Positions 1-5,219 of a stretch of DNA of 7,171 nt are shown piece after piece; positions within the stretch are counted from its first letter, which is position 1, and the number at the start of each line of letters is the position of its first letter. The DNA comes from Gammaproteobacteria bacterium CG22_combo_CG10-13_8_21_14_all_40_8 (GTDB lineage: Bacteria; Pseudomonadota; Gammaproteobacteria; Enterobacterales; GCA-002770795). Below the pieces are notes generated by a model. The model did not search any database and was not told where the DNA came from. It worked only from the letters and a program-made list of their open reading frames with translations. A program made the position numbers and the translations under genes. The DNA lies in assembly GCA_002770795.1 (NCBI GenBank), contig PCTP01000096.1:1-7171 (forward strand), written 5' to 3'.

Positions 1-1208
1 GTCCACCATTCTGCCAATCTTTCTTCTGGGCTATTAGGTTTCGCTCTCAGCACTAAAAAGTCATAGGCGGCTCTAAACCTTGGGTGTTCGAATACCCGTT
101 GAGCTCGTTTCCCCAGTCTTTTCTCTAATGCCGGTTGTAGTTGCCAAATTTCTCTCATAATCTGGGTAAATCTTTTAGGAATAGCGATAAAAGGGTGTTG
201 AGCAGAGAGAATATGACTAGAGGCATGGAAGAAGGCATCGGATGGATGGGTGCCTTTAGCCTCCAGACTTGCTTGCTTAGTTTGCACGGGTTCCCATAAC
301 AATACCGCAAATAAAAAGGCCGGCGTCACGGGTTTTGCTTGTTGTATTCTCAGATCGGTACTTTGTAGAGCTGCTTGGATGAAGTCATTGAAATCTGAAC
401 TATCTGCATGCTCTAGAGATTTGATGGTTAAAGGAAAGAGTGCTTCTGCTAATTTTAATTCAACCAAGCGTTCCCAAGTTTTTTGTGCCTGTCCTGCCAG
501 AAATAGTTTAAGGCTTTCTTCCCAAAGTCTGGCGCTGGAAATATGACCCAACAAATGCGCCATTTCAGGGATTAAATCCAAGCTTTTCTTTTCGATATTT
601 AATTGTAGTTTGGTGGCAAGACGAACGGCTCTGAGCATTCTCACGGGATCTTCACGGTAGCGTGTGGCGGCATCTCCAATCAGATTCATTTCGCGATTTT
701 TGAGCGCTTTGATGCCGTCTAAAAAATCCACAATCGTTTCATTACTGGCGTTGTAGTAGAGCGCATTCACCGTGAAGTCGCGTCTAATGGCATCTTGATC
801 GATCGTTCCATAGACATTATCGCGGGTGATCATGCCCGTTTCTTCACTGACATTGTGTTTATGTATAGAGAGGGGGTCATCCGATTCCGCTTGATCTGCC
901 CTAAAAGTGGCCACTTCAATGATCTCACGTCCAAAAAAAACATGAGCAATTTTAAAACGCCTGCCAATAATGCGGCTATTTTTAAATAGATTTCTGACCT
1001 GTTCAGGAGAGGCGTTGGTTGAGACATCAAAATCTTTAGGGATCAGCCCCAGCAATAAATCCCTGACACCGCCTCCCACAAGATAGGCTTCATATCCAGC
1101 ATGCGTGAGTTGCTTTAAAACTTTTAAGGCGTTCTGGCTGATGTTTTTTTGGTGGATAGAATGAGCCGATTTGGGAATAATCGTGGCTGTTGGATAAGCG
1201 GTTGTCAT
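1..1208 (-). CDS. pcnB: Poly(A) polymerase I, 3' end cut by window edge
   Basis: Adds poly(A) tails to RNA 3' ends, which promotes exonucleolytic decay of mRNA fragments and small RNAs. The visible 402 residues match E. coli PcnB closely and in order. Residues 43-54 carry the nucleotidyltransferase signature (LVGGGVRDLLLG). The KDFD motif at 58-61 supplies the two metal-binding aspartates D59 and D61. RRDFTVNAL at 142-150 supplies the third carboxylate, D144. REDPVRMLRA (185-194) and the helical RNA-binding part (FRAAYDFLVLRA, 378-389) follow. The family's basic C-terminal tail would lie beyond position 1. The ATG at 1208 is chosen because an in-frame TGA lies seven codons upstream (1227-1229), with no other start between. 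The N-terminus is shorter than in E. coli, and the upstream sequence has no strong Shine-Dalgarno. The gene lies 90 bp downstream of gluQ on the same strand, so co-transcription is plausible. CCA-adding enzyme is the alternative, but the motif spacing and synteny favour PcnB. Confidence 0.96.
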   Translation of the reverse strand, partial: MTTAYPTATIIPKSAHSIHQKNISQNALKVLKQLTHAGYEAYLVGGGVRDLLLGLIPKDFDVSTNASPEQVRNLFKNSRIIGRRFKIAHVFFGREIIEVATFRADQAESDDPLSIHKHNVSEETGMITRDNVYGTIDQDAIRRDFTVNALYYNASNETIVDFLDGIKALKNREMNLIGDAATRYREDPVRMLRAVRLATKLQLNIEKKSLDLIPEMAHLLGHISSARLWEESLKLFLAGQAQKTWERLVELKLAEALFPLTIKSLEHADSSDFNDFIQAALQSTDLRIQQAKPVTPAFLFAVLLWEPVQTKQASLEAKGTHPSDAFFHASSHILSAQHPFIAIPKRFTQIMREIWQLQPALEKRLGKRAQRVFEHPRFRAAYDFLVLRAKPNSPEERLAEWW

Positions 1209-1298
1209 TATGGATTGTTTATCGTCTCAAATTGAGGTTGTAGGTTTAGGGTATAAATTCAAACTGAATGATAACATAAAAAAATAGAATAAATAGTT

Positions 1299-2156
1299 TC
1301 ACATAGATTTGGGGACCAAATTCAGTTGCCAATGCGCTACAGCCCACTGAATAATAGTCTCAGCCTCTTCTTGCTGAAGTGTTGATGGCGGTTTTTGTCC
1401 CAAAAAAGTCAGTGCTCTGTATAAATTGGCGGGTGCCATTTTATTTTCTATGGGCTTAGCATGGTTTTGTTTGCTGAGTTTAGCGCCATCATTATCACAA
1501 ACCAAAGGGAGATGAACATAGCTAGGTGTATTGATCCGTAGGGCTTTTTGTAGATTAATTTGCGCAAAAGTCGCCTCAATTAAATCAGCACCTCGCACCA
1601 CTTCAGTGATATTCTGTTCATAATCATCCACTACCACGGCTAAAGGATAGGAGAAATAGCCATCTTTGCGTTTCAAGATAAAATCTTGTTCGTAGTTCTC
1701 TGCTGATAAACGGAGTTGCCCCAAAAGTTTATCTTCAAATAGTTCAACCTGTTCTGTTGCTCGGAATCGAATGCTTTGATTCATTGCCATACTCAGATTT
1801 AGGTGGCGACAATGTCCTTGATAAAATCCACTGGCAGCTTTTATTTTTGAGCGAGTGCAATCGCAAAAATAACTTTGCTGGTTTTTTTGTATCTTTTCGA
1901 GATATTGACTGTATAGGTGAGCTCGTTGGCTTTGATACACAATCTCTCCATCCCAATGTAACCCATGATGTTCTAGGCTATGTAAAATACTTGAAGAGGC
2001 TCCCTGCATTTCTCTTGGCCGATCAAGATCCTCTATGCGAACTAACCATTGACCTTGAGATGATTTTGCACGAAGAAAACTCCCCAAAGCTGCAACTAAT
2101 GAACCTCTATGCAATGGACCTGAGGGGGAAGGAGCGAACCTGCCAATATATTTCAT
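1299..2156 (-). CDS. gluQ: Glutamyl-Q tRNA(Asp) synthetase
   Basis: A paralogue of the glutamyl-tRNA synthetase catalytic domain that attaches glutamate to the queuosine base at the wobble position of tRNA(Asp). It is 285 aa and ends after the Rossmann and zinc region, with no anticodon-binding domain, as expected for the family. Residues 6-15 (RFAPSPSGPL) lead into the HIGH-like motif at 16-20 (HRGSL; E. coli has HFGSL). VRIEDLDRPRE (39-49) follows. Zinc ligands are C98, C100, Y112 and C116. RGADLIE (188-194) and the KMSKS-like KLSKQNHA (226-233) complete the active site. The ATG at 2156 is the only sensible start: an in-frame TAA lies a few codons upstream, and the protein begins right at the conserved YIGRFAPSPSG. 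No Shine-Dalgarno precedes it; the leader is AT-rich. It lies downstream of dksA, beyond a probable terminator, and upstream of pcnB. Also known as yadB. Confidence 0.96.
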   Translation of the reverse strand: MKYIGRFAPSPSGPLHRGSLVAALGSFLRAKSSQGQWLVRIEDLDRPREMQGASSSILHSLEHHGLHWDGEIVYQSQRAHLYSQYLEKIQKNQQSYFCDCTRSKIKAASGFYQGHCRHLNLSMAMNQSIRFRATEQVELFEDKLLGQLRLSAENYEQDFILKRKDGYFSYPLAVVVDDYEQNITEVVRGADLIEATFAQINLQKALRINTPSYVHLPLVCDNDGAKLSKQNHAKPIENKMAPANLYRALTFLGQKPPSTLQQEEAETIIQWAVAHWQLNLVPKSM

Positions 2157-2173
2157 TGAGGAATTATTTAAGG

Positions 2174-2195
2174 TTATTTAAGAAGGGTTAAATAA
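2174..2195. repeat. AT-rich palindrome in the gluQ leader
   Basis: An 8-bp perfect inverted repeat (TTATTTAA and TTAAATAA) with a 6-bp GAAGGG centre. The left arm is also part of a 10-bp near-tandem repeat (2164-2173 and 2174-2183, nine of ten identical). The right arm overlaps the T-tract of the probable terminator at 2190-2225, and the whole lies 18-39 bp upstream of the gluQ start codon. It could be an operator, part of a promoter, or chance in AT-rich DNA. The repeat is directly visible; any role is inferred. Confidence 0.5.
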
Positions 2196-2225
2196 AGCCA
2201 ACGAGTCGTATAGGAGTCATCGGCT
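2190..2225 (-). terminator. Probable Rho-independent terminator between dksA and gluQ
   Basis: In the minus-strand transcript AGCCGAUGA can pair with UCGUUGGCU over 9 bp (two of them G-U) around a 12-nt loop. UUAUUU follows directly. This is the form of an intrinsic terminator, with a modest stem and an interrupted U-tract, so read-through into gluQ is likely. From memory, in Shigella flexneri the gluQ homologue is likewise linked to dksA and limited by a terminator in the same gap; that similarity supports the call. Confidence 0.6.
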
Positions 2226-2267
2226 CTATTAGGATCATTTTGTCCGACTAGGAGTCTATTCTTGGAC
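2211..2267. repeat. Degenerate 19-bp periodic repeat (TAGGA motif)
   Basis: TAGGAGTC begins at 2211 and again at 2249, and the related TAGGATCAT begins at 2230, so the three copies are spaced exactly 19 bp apart. The rest of each 19-bp unit is poorly conserved. The reverse complement of the core (CTCCTAG) occurs at 2271-2277, at the dksA stop codon. The pattern overlaps the terminator stem and the inverted repeats of this gap, so it may be a by-product of the hairpins. Confidence 0.4.
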
Positions 2268-2277
2268 AGGCTCCTAG
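2241..2277 (-). other. Two interleaved inverted repeats at the dksA 3' end
   Basis: CTAGGAG (2248-2254) is the exact reverse complement of CTCCTAG (2271-2277), an arm that contains the dksA stop codon. TGTCC (2241-2245) is the exact reverse complement of GGACA (2264-2268). The arms alternate (B1, A1, B2, A2), so the RNA could form one stem or the other, or a strained pseudoknot. A third small hairpin, GACT-AGG-AGTC (2246-2256), competes with both. No U-tract follows, so this is not a terminator by itself. It may shape the dksA mRNA 3' end or read-through to gluQ. Confidence 0.4.
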
Positions 2278-2714
2278 GTTCCAAAATGTTTTTCTTTAAT
2301 TTCTGCCAGCGTTTTGCAATCAATACATTGTTCGGCTGTGGGTCTTGCTTCTAGTCTGCGAATACCAATTTCTTCTTCACAGGATTCACAAAAGCCATAA
2401 TCTTCGGCTTCAATCTTTTTAAGGGTTTTATCAATTTTACGAAGCAATTTGCGTTCACGGTCACGGGTTCTTAATTCTAAATTGAATTCTTCTTCTTGAG
2501 AGGCTCGATCAGCAGGATCGGCATAGTGTGTTGCATCTTTCATATTGTTGATAGTGGTATCCACTTCAAGCATCAGTTGGGCTTTCCACGCTTCTAATAC
2601 AGCGGAGAAATGCGCTAACTGCTTTTCATTCATGTACTCTTCACCCTTTTTTTCTTTATAGGGCTCAATTCCAAGCATACTTAGAGTTGTTGTAGGCTTC
2701 TTTTTAGCTGGCAT
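2274..2714 (-). CDS. dksA: RNA polymerase-binding transcription factor DksA
   Basis: A cytoplasmic regulator that enters the RNA polymerase secondary channel and, with ppGpp, represses rRNA promoters and activates amino-acid biosynthesis promoters. It is 146 aa, close to the 151 of E. coli. After a short variable N-terminus comes the conserved GIEPYKEKKGEEYMNEKQLAHF (15-36). A coiled coil follows, with its tip at DPADRASQEEE (66-76); D69 and A71 correspond to the functionally critical D74 and A76 of E. coli. The zinc-finger cysteines are C109, C112, C130 and C133, so this is the four-cysteine type. GIRRLEARPTA (117-127) and IDCKTLAEI (131-139) close the match. The ATG at 2714 is preceded by AAGAGGA at good spacing. 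The gene is separated from sfsA by 388 bp, so it probably has its own promoter there. Confidence 0.98.
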   Translation of the reverse strand: MPAKKKPTTTLSMLGIEPYKEKKGEEYMNEKQLAHFSAVLEAWKAQLMLEVDTTINNMKDATHYADPADRASQEEEFNLELRTRDRERKLLRKIDKTLKKIEAEDYGFCESCEEEIGIRRLEARPTAEQCIDCKTLAEIKEKHFGT

Positions 2715-2721
2715 TTTCAGT

Positions 2722-2728
2722 TCCTCTT
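2722..2728 (-). promoter_or_regulatory. dksA ribosome binding site
   Basis: AAGAGGA in the minus strand, ending 7 nt before the ATG at 2714. It is the clearest Shine-Dalgarno on the minus strand of this window and fixes the dksA start. Confidence 0.75.
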
Positions 2729-2791
2729 CAAATTCGTCCAGTTAATAACCAAACAAATATGGTGCTAAATTTTTAAATTTCAATATCTAAA

Positions 2792-2807
2792 CGATAAAAT
2801 ATTATCG
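2792..2807. promoter_or_regulatory. Palindrome beside a -35-like hexamer upstream of dksA
   Basis: CGATAA-AATA-TTATCG is a perfect 6-bp inverted repeat. In the minus direction it starts 3 bp after TTGACG (2816-2811), where the spacer of a sigma-70 promoter would be. It could be an operator on a dksA promoter. The placement is suggestive only, because no good -10 was found. Confidence 0.3.
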
Positions 2808-2932
2808 CTACGTCAATTTGGCTAACCATTTTATATTAGATTCATCTATTTTATTGGTCATCAACACTCTTTCTAGATCACATAACTTAACATTAATACC
2901 AAGTGTTTGCTTTTACAAGTAAAATTTAATCA

Positions 2933-3079
2933 CCACAGAAGATACGCAGCACTTTCCAGCAAGGACAGGTTTTAGACCCCAGCCGAAGCTTCTCCATACA
3001 CAGTGGTCGAAGCCAGTCAAGAAGACGAGGAGGTGTGCGTTAGTTTGGGAAAGGTGCAGATCTCTTCCAAACCGAGTGG
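2933..3079. other. Foldable GC-richer island: candidate structured RNA or miniature repeat
   Basis: About 147 bp whose two ends are complementary in nested order: CCAC (2933-2936) with GTGG (3076-3079), GAAGAT (2938-2943) with AT..CTTC (3060-3067, 2-nt bulge), and GCACTTTCC (2949-2957) with GGAAA-G-GTGC (3048-3057, 1-nt bulge). Inside is a hairpin GCTTC-T-CCA (2988-2996) against TGG-TC-GAAGC (3004-3013). Composition is clearly richer in G and C than the AT-rich DNA on the dksA side. It starts 24 bp beyond the sfsA stop codon. I do not recognise a known RNA family or insertion sequence. It may be a dispersed palindromic repeat, a small RNA, or the sfsA 3' structure. The base pairing is visible; the function is not known. 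Confidence 0.4.
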
Positions 3080-3102
3080 AGTACCAATGCACATCATCCT
3101 TA

Positions 3103-3804
3103 TTACTCGTAAAATACAGGAATTTCTTCTGTGAGTTCAATTGCTTTCGGCGATATTTCACAAAAGAAGGCTTTGATAATGACGCCAGCCGTTTTGGCCT
3201 GGTTTAATAATTCTGCATATTCTGGTGCAATATGTTTGGCTGCTCTCACTTGCAGAATGGCACTATATTGTACACAATCAATTAACCAAGCATTTTTTCC
3301 TTGCTGAGCCAGTTTAGTGAGACATTGCAAATGTTTGTTGGCTCGGGTACTGGTGGTATCAGGAAAATAACCGATATTTGAACCCTCAGCACAAAGAGTG
3401 ACGCTTTTTACCTCAATAAAATGCTCAGTATTATTGAGGGTGACTTTGAATTCCAAACGTGAGTTATCCAGGGTCACTTCAGTCTCTACTTTTACGCCTT
3501 TTAGATGGTCAATCTGACCAGCTAAAAGCGCTTCTTTGACAATCTTGTTGGCGTTATGGGTGTTAACCCCAATCCAATGCCCTGATTTTGTTGTGACTAG
3601 TTCTAAGGAATGTGGGTATTTTTGTTTGGGATTGGGGCTTGTAGAGTACCAAGCACTACTACCTGGCTCGGCGCAACCTGTCATGGCGCCCGTGTTGGCG
3701 CAATGTATAGTGAACAGACCTAGCTTTGCTGTTTCTACATCCACTAAAAATCGTTTGTATCTTTTGATTAAAAGAGATGATTGTAGCTGTGGCGTAAAAT
3801 TCAT
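3103..3804 (-). CDS. sfsA: SfsA family protein (sugar fermentation stimulation homologue)
   Basis: E. coli SfsA was named for stimulating maltose metabolism when overproduced and was reported to bind DNA; its true role is unsettled, and the family is classed as nuclease-like. This protein is 233 aa against 234 in E. coli and aligns end to end: LQSSLLIKRYKRFLVDV (7-23), CANTGAMTGCAEPG (35-48), YSTSPNPKQKYPHSLEL (53-69), IEVKSVTL (130-137), YFPDTTSTRANKHL (146-159), and ISPKAIEL (217-224) near the C-terminus. E131 and K133 of IEVK would be the ExK part of a PD-(D/E)xK-like site. The upstream acidic position is E118 (SRLEF), where E. coli has D. The ATG at 3804 fits the family N-terminus, though no clear Shine-Dalgarno precedes it. 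It is divergent from pepB, with 91 bp between the start codons. Confidence 0.95.
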   Translation of the reverse strand: MNFTPQLQSSLLIKRYKRFLVDVETAKLGLFTIHCANTGAMTGCAEPGSSAWYSTSPNPKQKYPHSLELVTTKSGHWIGVNTHNANKIVKEALLAGQIDHLKGVKVETEVTLDNSRLEFKVTLNNTEHFIEVKSVTLCAEGSNIGYFPDTTSTRANKHLQCLTKLAQQGKNAWLIDCVQYSAILQVRAAKHIAPEYAELLNQAKTAGVIIKAFFCEISPKAIELTEEIPVFYE

Positions 3805-3818
3805 AGGCTTTTTGCTAT

Positions 3819-3848
3819 TTGATACTTGGGTGTGAGCAATGGTATTCT
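3819..3848 (+). promoter_or_regulatory. Candidate sigma-70 promoter for pepB
   Basis: TTGATA (3819-3824, five of six consensus) and TATTCT (3843-3848, four of six) are separated by 18 bp. Transcription from here would begin near 3855, after the upstream in-frame ATG at 3839, which supports translation from the GTG at 3896. Predicted from sequence only. Confidence 0.35.
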
Positions 3849-3883
3849 GTTTTAACTTTTGTTGCTATACCATCCTAACTCTT

Positions 3884-3889
3884 AAGGAG
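3884..3889 (+). promoter_or_regulatory. pepB ribosome binding site
   Basis: AAGGAG, followed by 6 nt and then GTG at 3896. This strong Shine-Dalgarno decides the start: the ATG at 3839 lies upstream of it, and the ATG at 3905 is 15 nt away, too far. Confidence 0.85.
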
Positions 3890-3895
3890 AATTCT

Positions 3896-5194
3896 GTGAA
3901 CTCAATGATAATTGTTCAATTATCGAATCAACCTGTACCTGCTATTTGGGGGGACGGATCGGTTGTTTCTACTCAAGAATCTGGCATTACCATTCATTTG
4001 AAAGGGAAAAATAATCATTTAACTATCCAGCAAGGTGCGCGTGCTATTGCCGTTATGGGCGTTCAACAATGTAAACTTGTTGGGGCTGATTGGAATTTAG
4101 AAGCTCAATGGAATTTTCATCAGGGATTTTGGAGTCATAAGAATCAACAAGGTGTTGTTTTTGCTGAAATGGATAAACAAAGCCAACAGCAGTTGCAAAA
4201 TCGCATCAAAGCCTATCAGTGGGCTAAAAATCAGATTCACGCAACGCCTGAAGATTTAAGTCCTTTAAATTTAGCGCAAGAAGCGGCCACTTTTATTTGC
4301 CAGATTGCGCCAGATAAAGTGTCCTATGAGATTCTATCGGGTGATGAATTGGCTGAAAAAGGTTATGTGGGCATTCATGGCGTGGGTCGAGGTAGCGAGC
4401 GACCACCTGCATTGCTGACGCTGGATTACAATCCATCTTCAGACAGCAATGCCCCAGTGTCAGTGGCCTTAGTCGGTAAAGGTATTACCTTTGATAGTGG
4501 CGGCTATAGTTTAAAAGCCAGTGAAACTATGTTTTTAATGAAAATTGATATGGGCGGGGCGGCAACCGTCACCGCTGCTTTAGCACTTGCCATGCTAAAT
4601 GGCCTGAATAAACGCGTGAAATTAATTCTTTGCTGTGCCGAGAATTTAGTGAGTGGGCATGCCTATAAGCTGGGGGATATTCTCACCTATCGCAATGGCG
4701 TCAGTGTAGAAATTGCCAATACAGATGCCGAAGGACGATTGGTGTTGGCCGATGGCCTGATTGATGCGACGGCTTCAGGAGCCAAACTGATTGTAGATGC
4801 AGCGACACTCACTGGTGCAGCCATGGTAGCAGTAGGTTCTCGTTTTAATGCGTTATTTTCTTTAGATCAAGCACTGATGCAACGTTATCTATCTTATGCG
4901 AACCAAGAGCAAGAATACCATTGGCCCTTACCGCTAGAAACCTGGCATGCGGATGAATGTCCATCCTCTTTTGCCGATACTCAAAACTCACGACCCGTTA
5001 AAGGTGGGGGCGTTGGCGGCGCAAGTAATGCAGCAGGATTTTTATCACGATTTGTAGACAATGATCAGCAAACTTGGTTACATATTGATCTGGCTGGTGT
5101 GTATTTAGAATCTGCCAACAAATATGCCGCCGCTGGGGCGACTGGACTAGGAATTAAAACGCTTGCTCGAGCCCTTATAGATGAAGCTTTGTAA
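3896..5194 (+). CDS. pepB: Peptidase B (M17 leucyl aminopeptidase family)
   Basis: A cytosolic metallo-aminopeptidase that removes N-terminal residues from small peptides during peptide turnover. From the GTG start it has 432 aa; E. coli PepB has 427. The signature NTDAEGRL lies at 275-282, and VGKGITFDSGG at 193-203. The residues expected to bind the two metal ions are all present (K195, D200, D218, D277, E279), as are catalytic K207 and R281. With the GTG start these fall at the same numbers as in E. coli PepB, which supports this start over the ATG at 3839 (19 residues longer). The WHIDLAGVY and GATGLGIKTLA stretches mark the conserved C-terminal domain. The N-terminal 130 residues match PepB rather than the longer PepA. 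It is divergent from sfsA and convergent with umuC, so probably a single-gene transcript. Confidence 0.96.
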   Translation: MNSMIIVQLSNQPVPAIWGDGSVVSTQESGITIHLKGKNNHLTIQQGARAIAVMGVQQCKLVGADWNLEAQWNFHQGFWSHKNQQGVVFAEMDKQSQQQLQNRIKAYQWAKNQIHATPEDLSPLNLAQEAATFICQIAPDKVSYEILSGDELAEKGYVGIHGVGRGSERPPALLTLDYNPSSDSNAPVSVALVGKGITFDSGGYSLKASETMFLMKIDMGGAATVTAALALAMLNGLNKRVKLILCCAENLVSGHAYKLGDILTYRNGVSVEIANTDAEGRLVLADGLIDATASGAKLIVDAATLTGAAMVAVGSRFNALFSLDQALMQRYLSYANQEQEYHWPLPLETWHADECPSSFADTQNSRPVKGGGVGGASNAAGFLSRFVDNDQQTWLHIDLAGVYLESANKYAAAGATGLGIKTLARALIDEAL

Positions 5195-5219
5195 ATATAA
5201 TTGTCGGCAAAAAATGCTT

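Larger units (their letters stand above)
2715..3102. other. dksA-sfsA intergenic region, no gene
   Basis: This 388-bp spacer has two parts. The dksA-proximal part (2740-2930) is very AT-rich and probably carries the dksA promoter. A TTGACG hexamer (minus strand, 2816-2811) resembles a -35 element, but no convincing -10 lies 16-18 bp downstream. It also holds perfect inverted repeats CGATAA-N4-TTATCG (2792-2807) and TTTTAC-N2-GTAAAA (2911-2924). The sfsA-proximal part (about 2933-3079) is richer in G and C and can fold on itself; it has its own entry. Open frames crossing the region show no recognisable protein. Confidence 0.7.

Noticed and set aside
250..1030. Several open frames on both strands at 250-546, 795-989 and 830-1030
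   Set aside because: All lie within pcnB, which runs unbroken from 1208 to the left edge with all catalytic motifs.
1226..1236. Palindrome CTCAA-A-TTGAG upstream of pcnB as an operator
   Set aside because: Eleven bases of symmetry are too short to support a call without a promoter or a second copy.
1757..2191. 144-codon plus-strand open frame
   Set aside because: It lies almost wholly antisense to gluQ, whose catalytic and zinc motifs are unmistakable, so it is a shadow.
2913..3161. 82-codon minus-strand open frame overlapping the sfsA 3' end
   Set aside because: It crosses the foldable island and the end of a clear gene in another frame, has no recognisable motif and no good ribosome binding site. 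The plus strand is also open through part of the island, so openness alone means little.
3839..3895. Upstream in-frame ATG at 3839 as the pepB start
   Set aside because: It has no ribosome binding site, would add 19 residues not seen in PepB, and lies at or before the predicted transcription start.
5195..5219. Bidirectional terminator between pepB and umuC
   Set aside because: The 25-bp gap holds only an A-run and a three-pair GCA/TGC match; no stable stem can be drawn.
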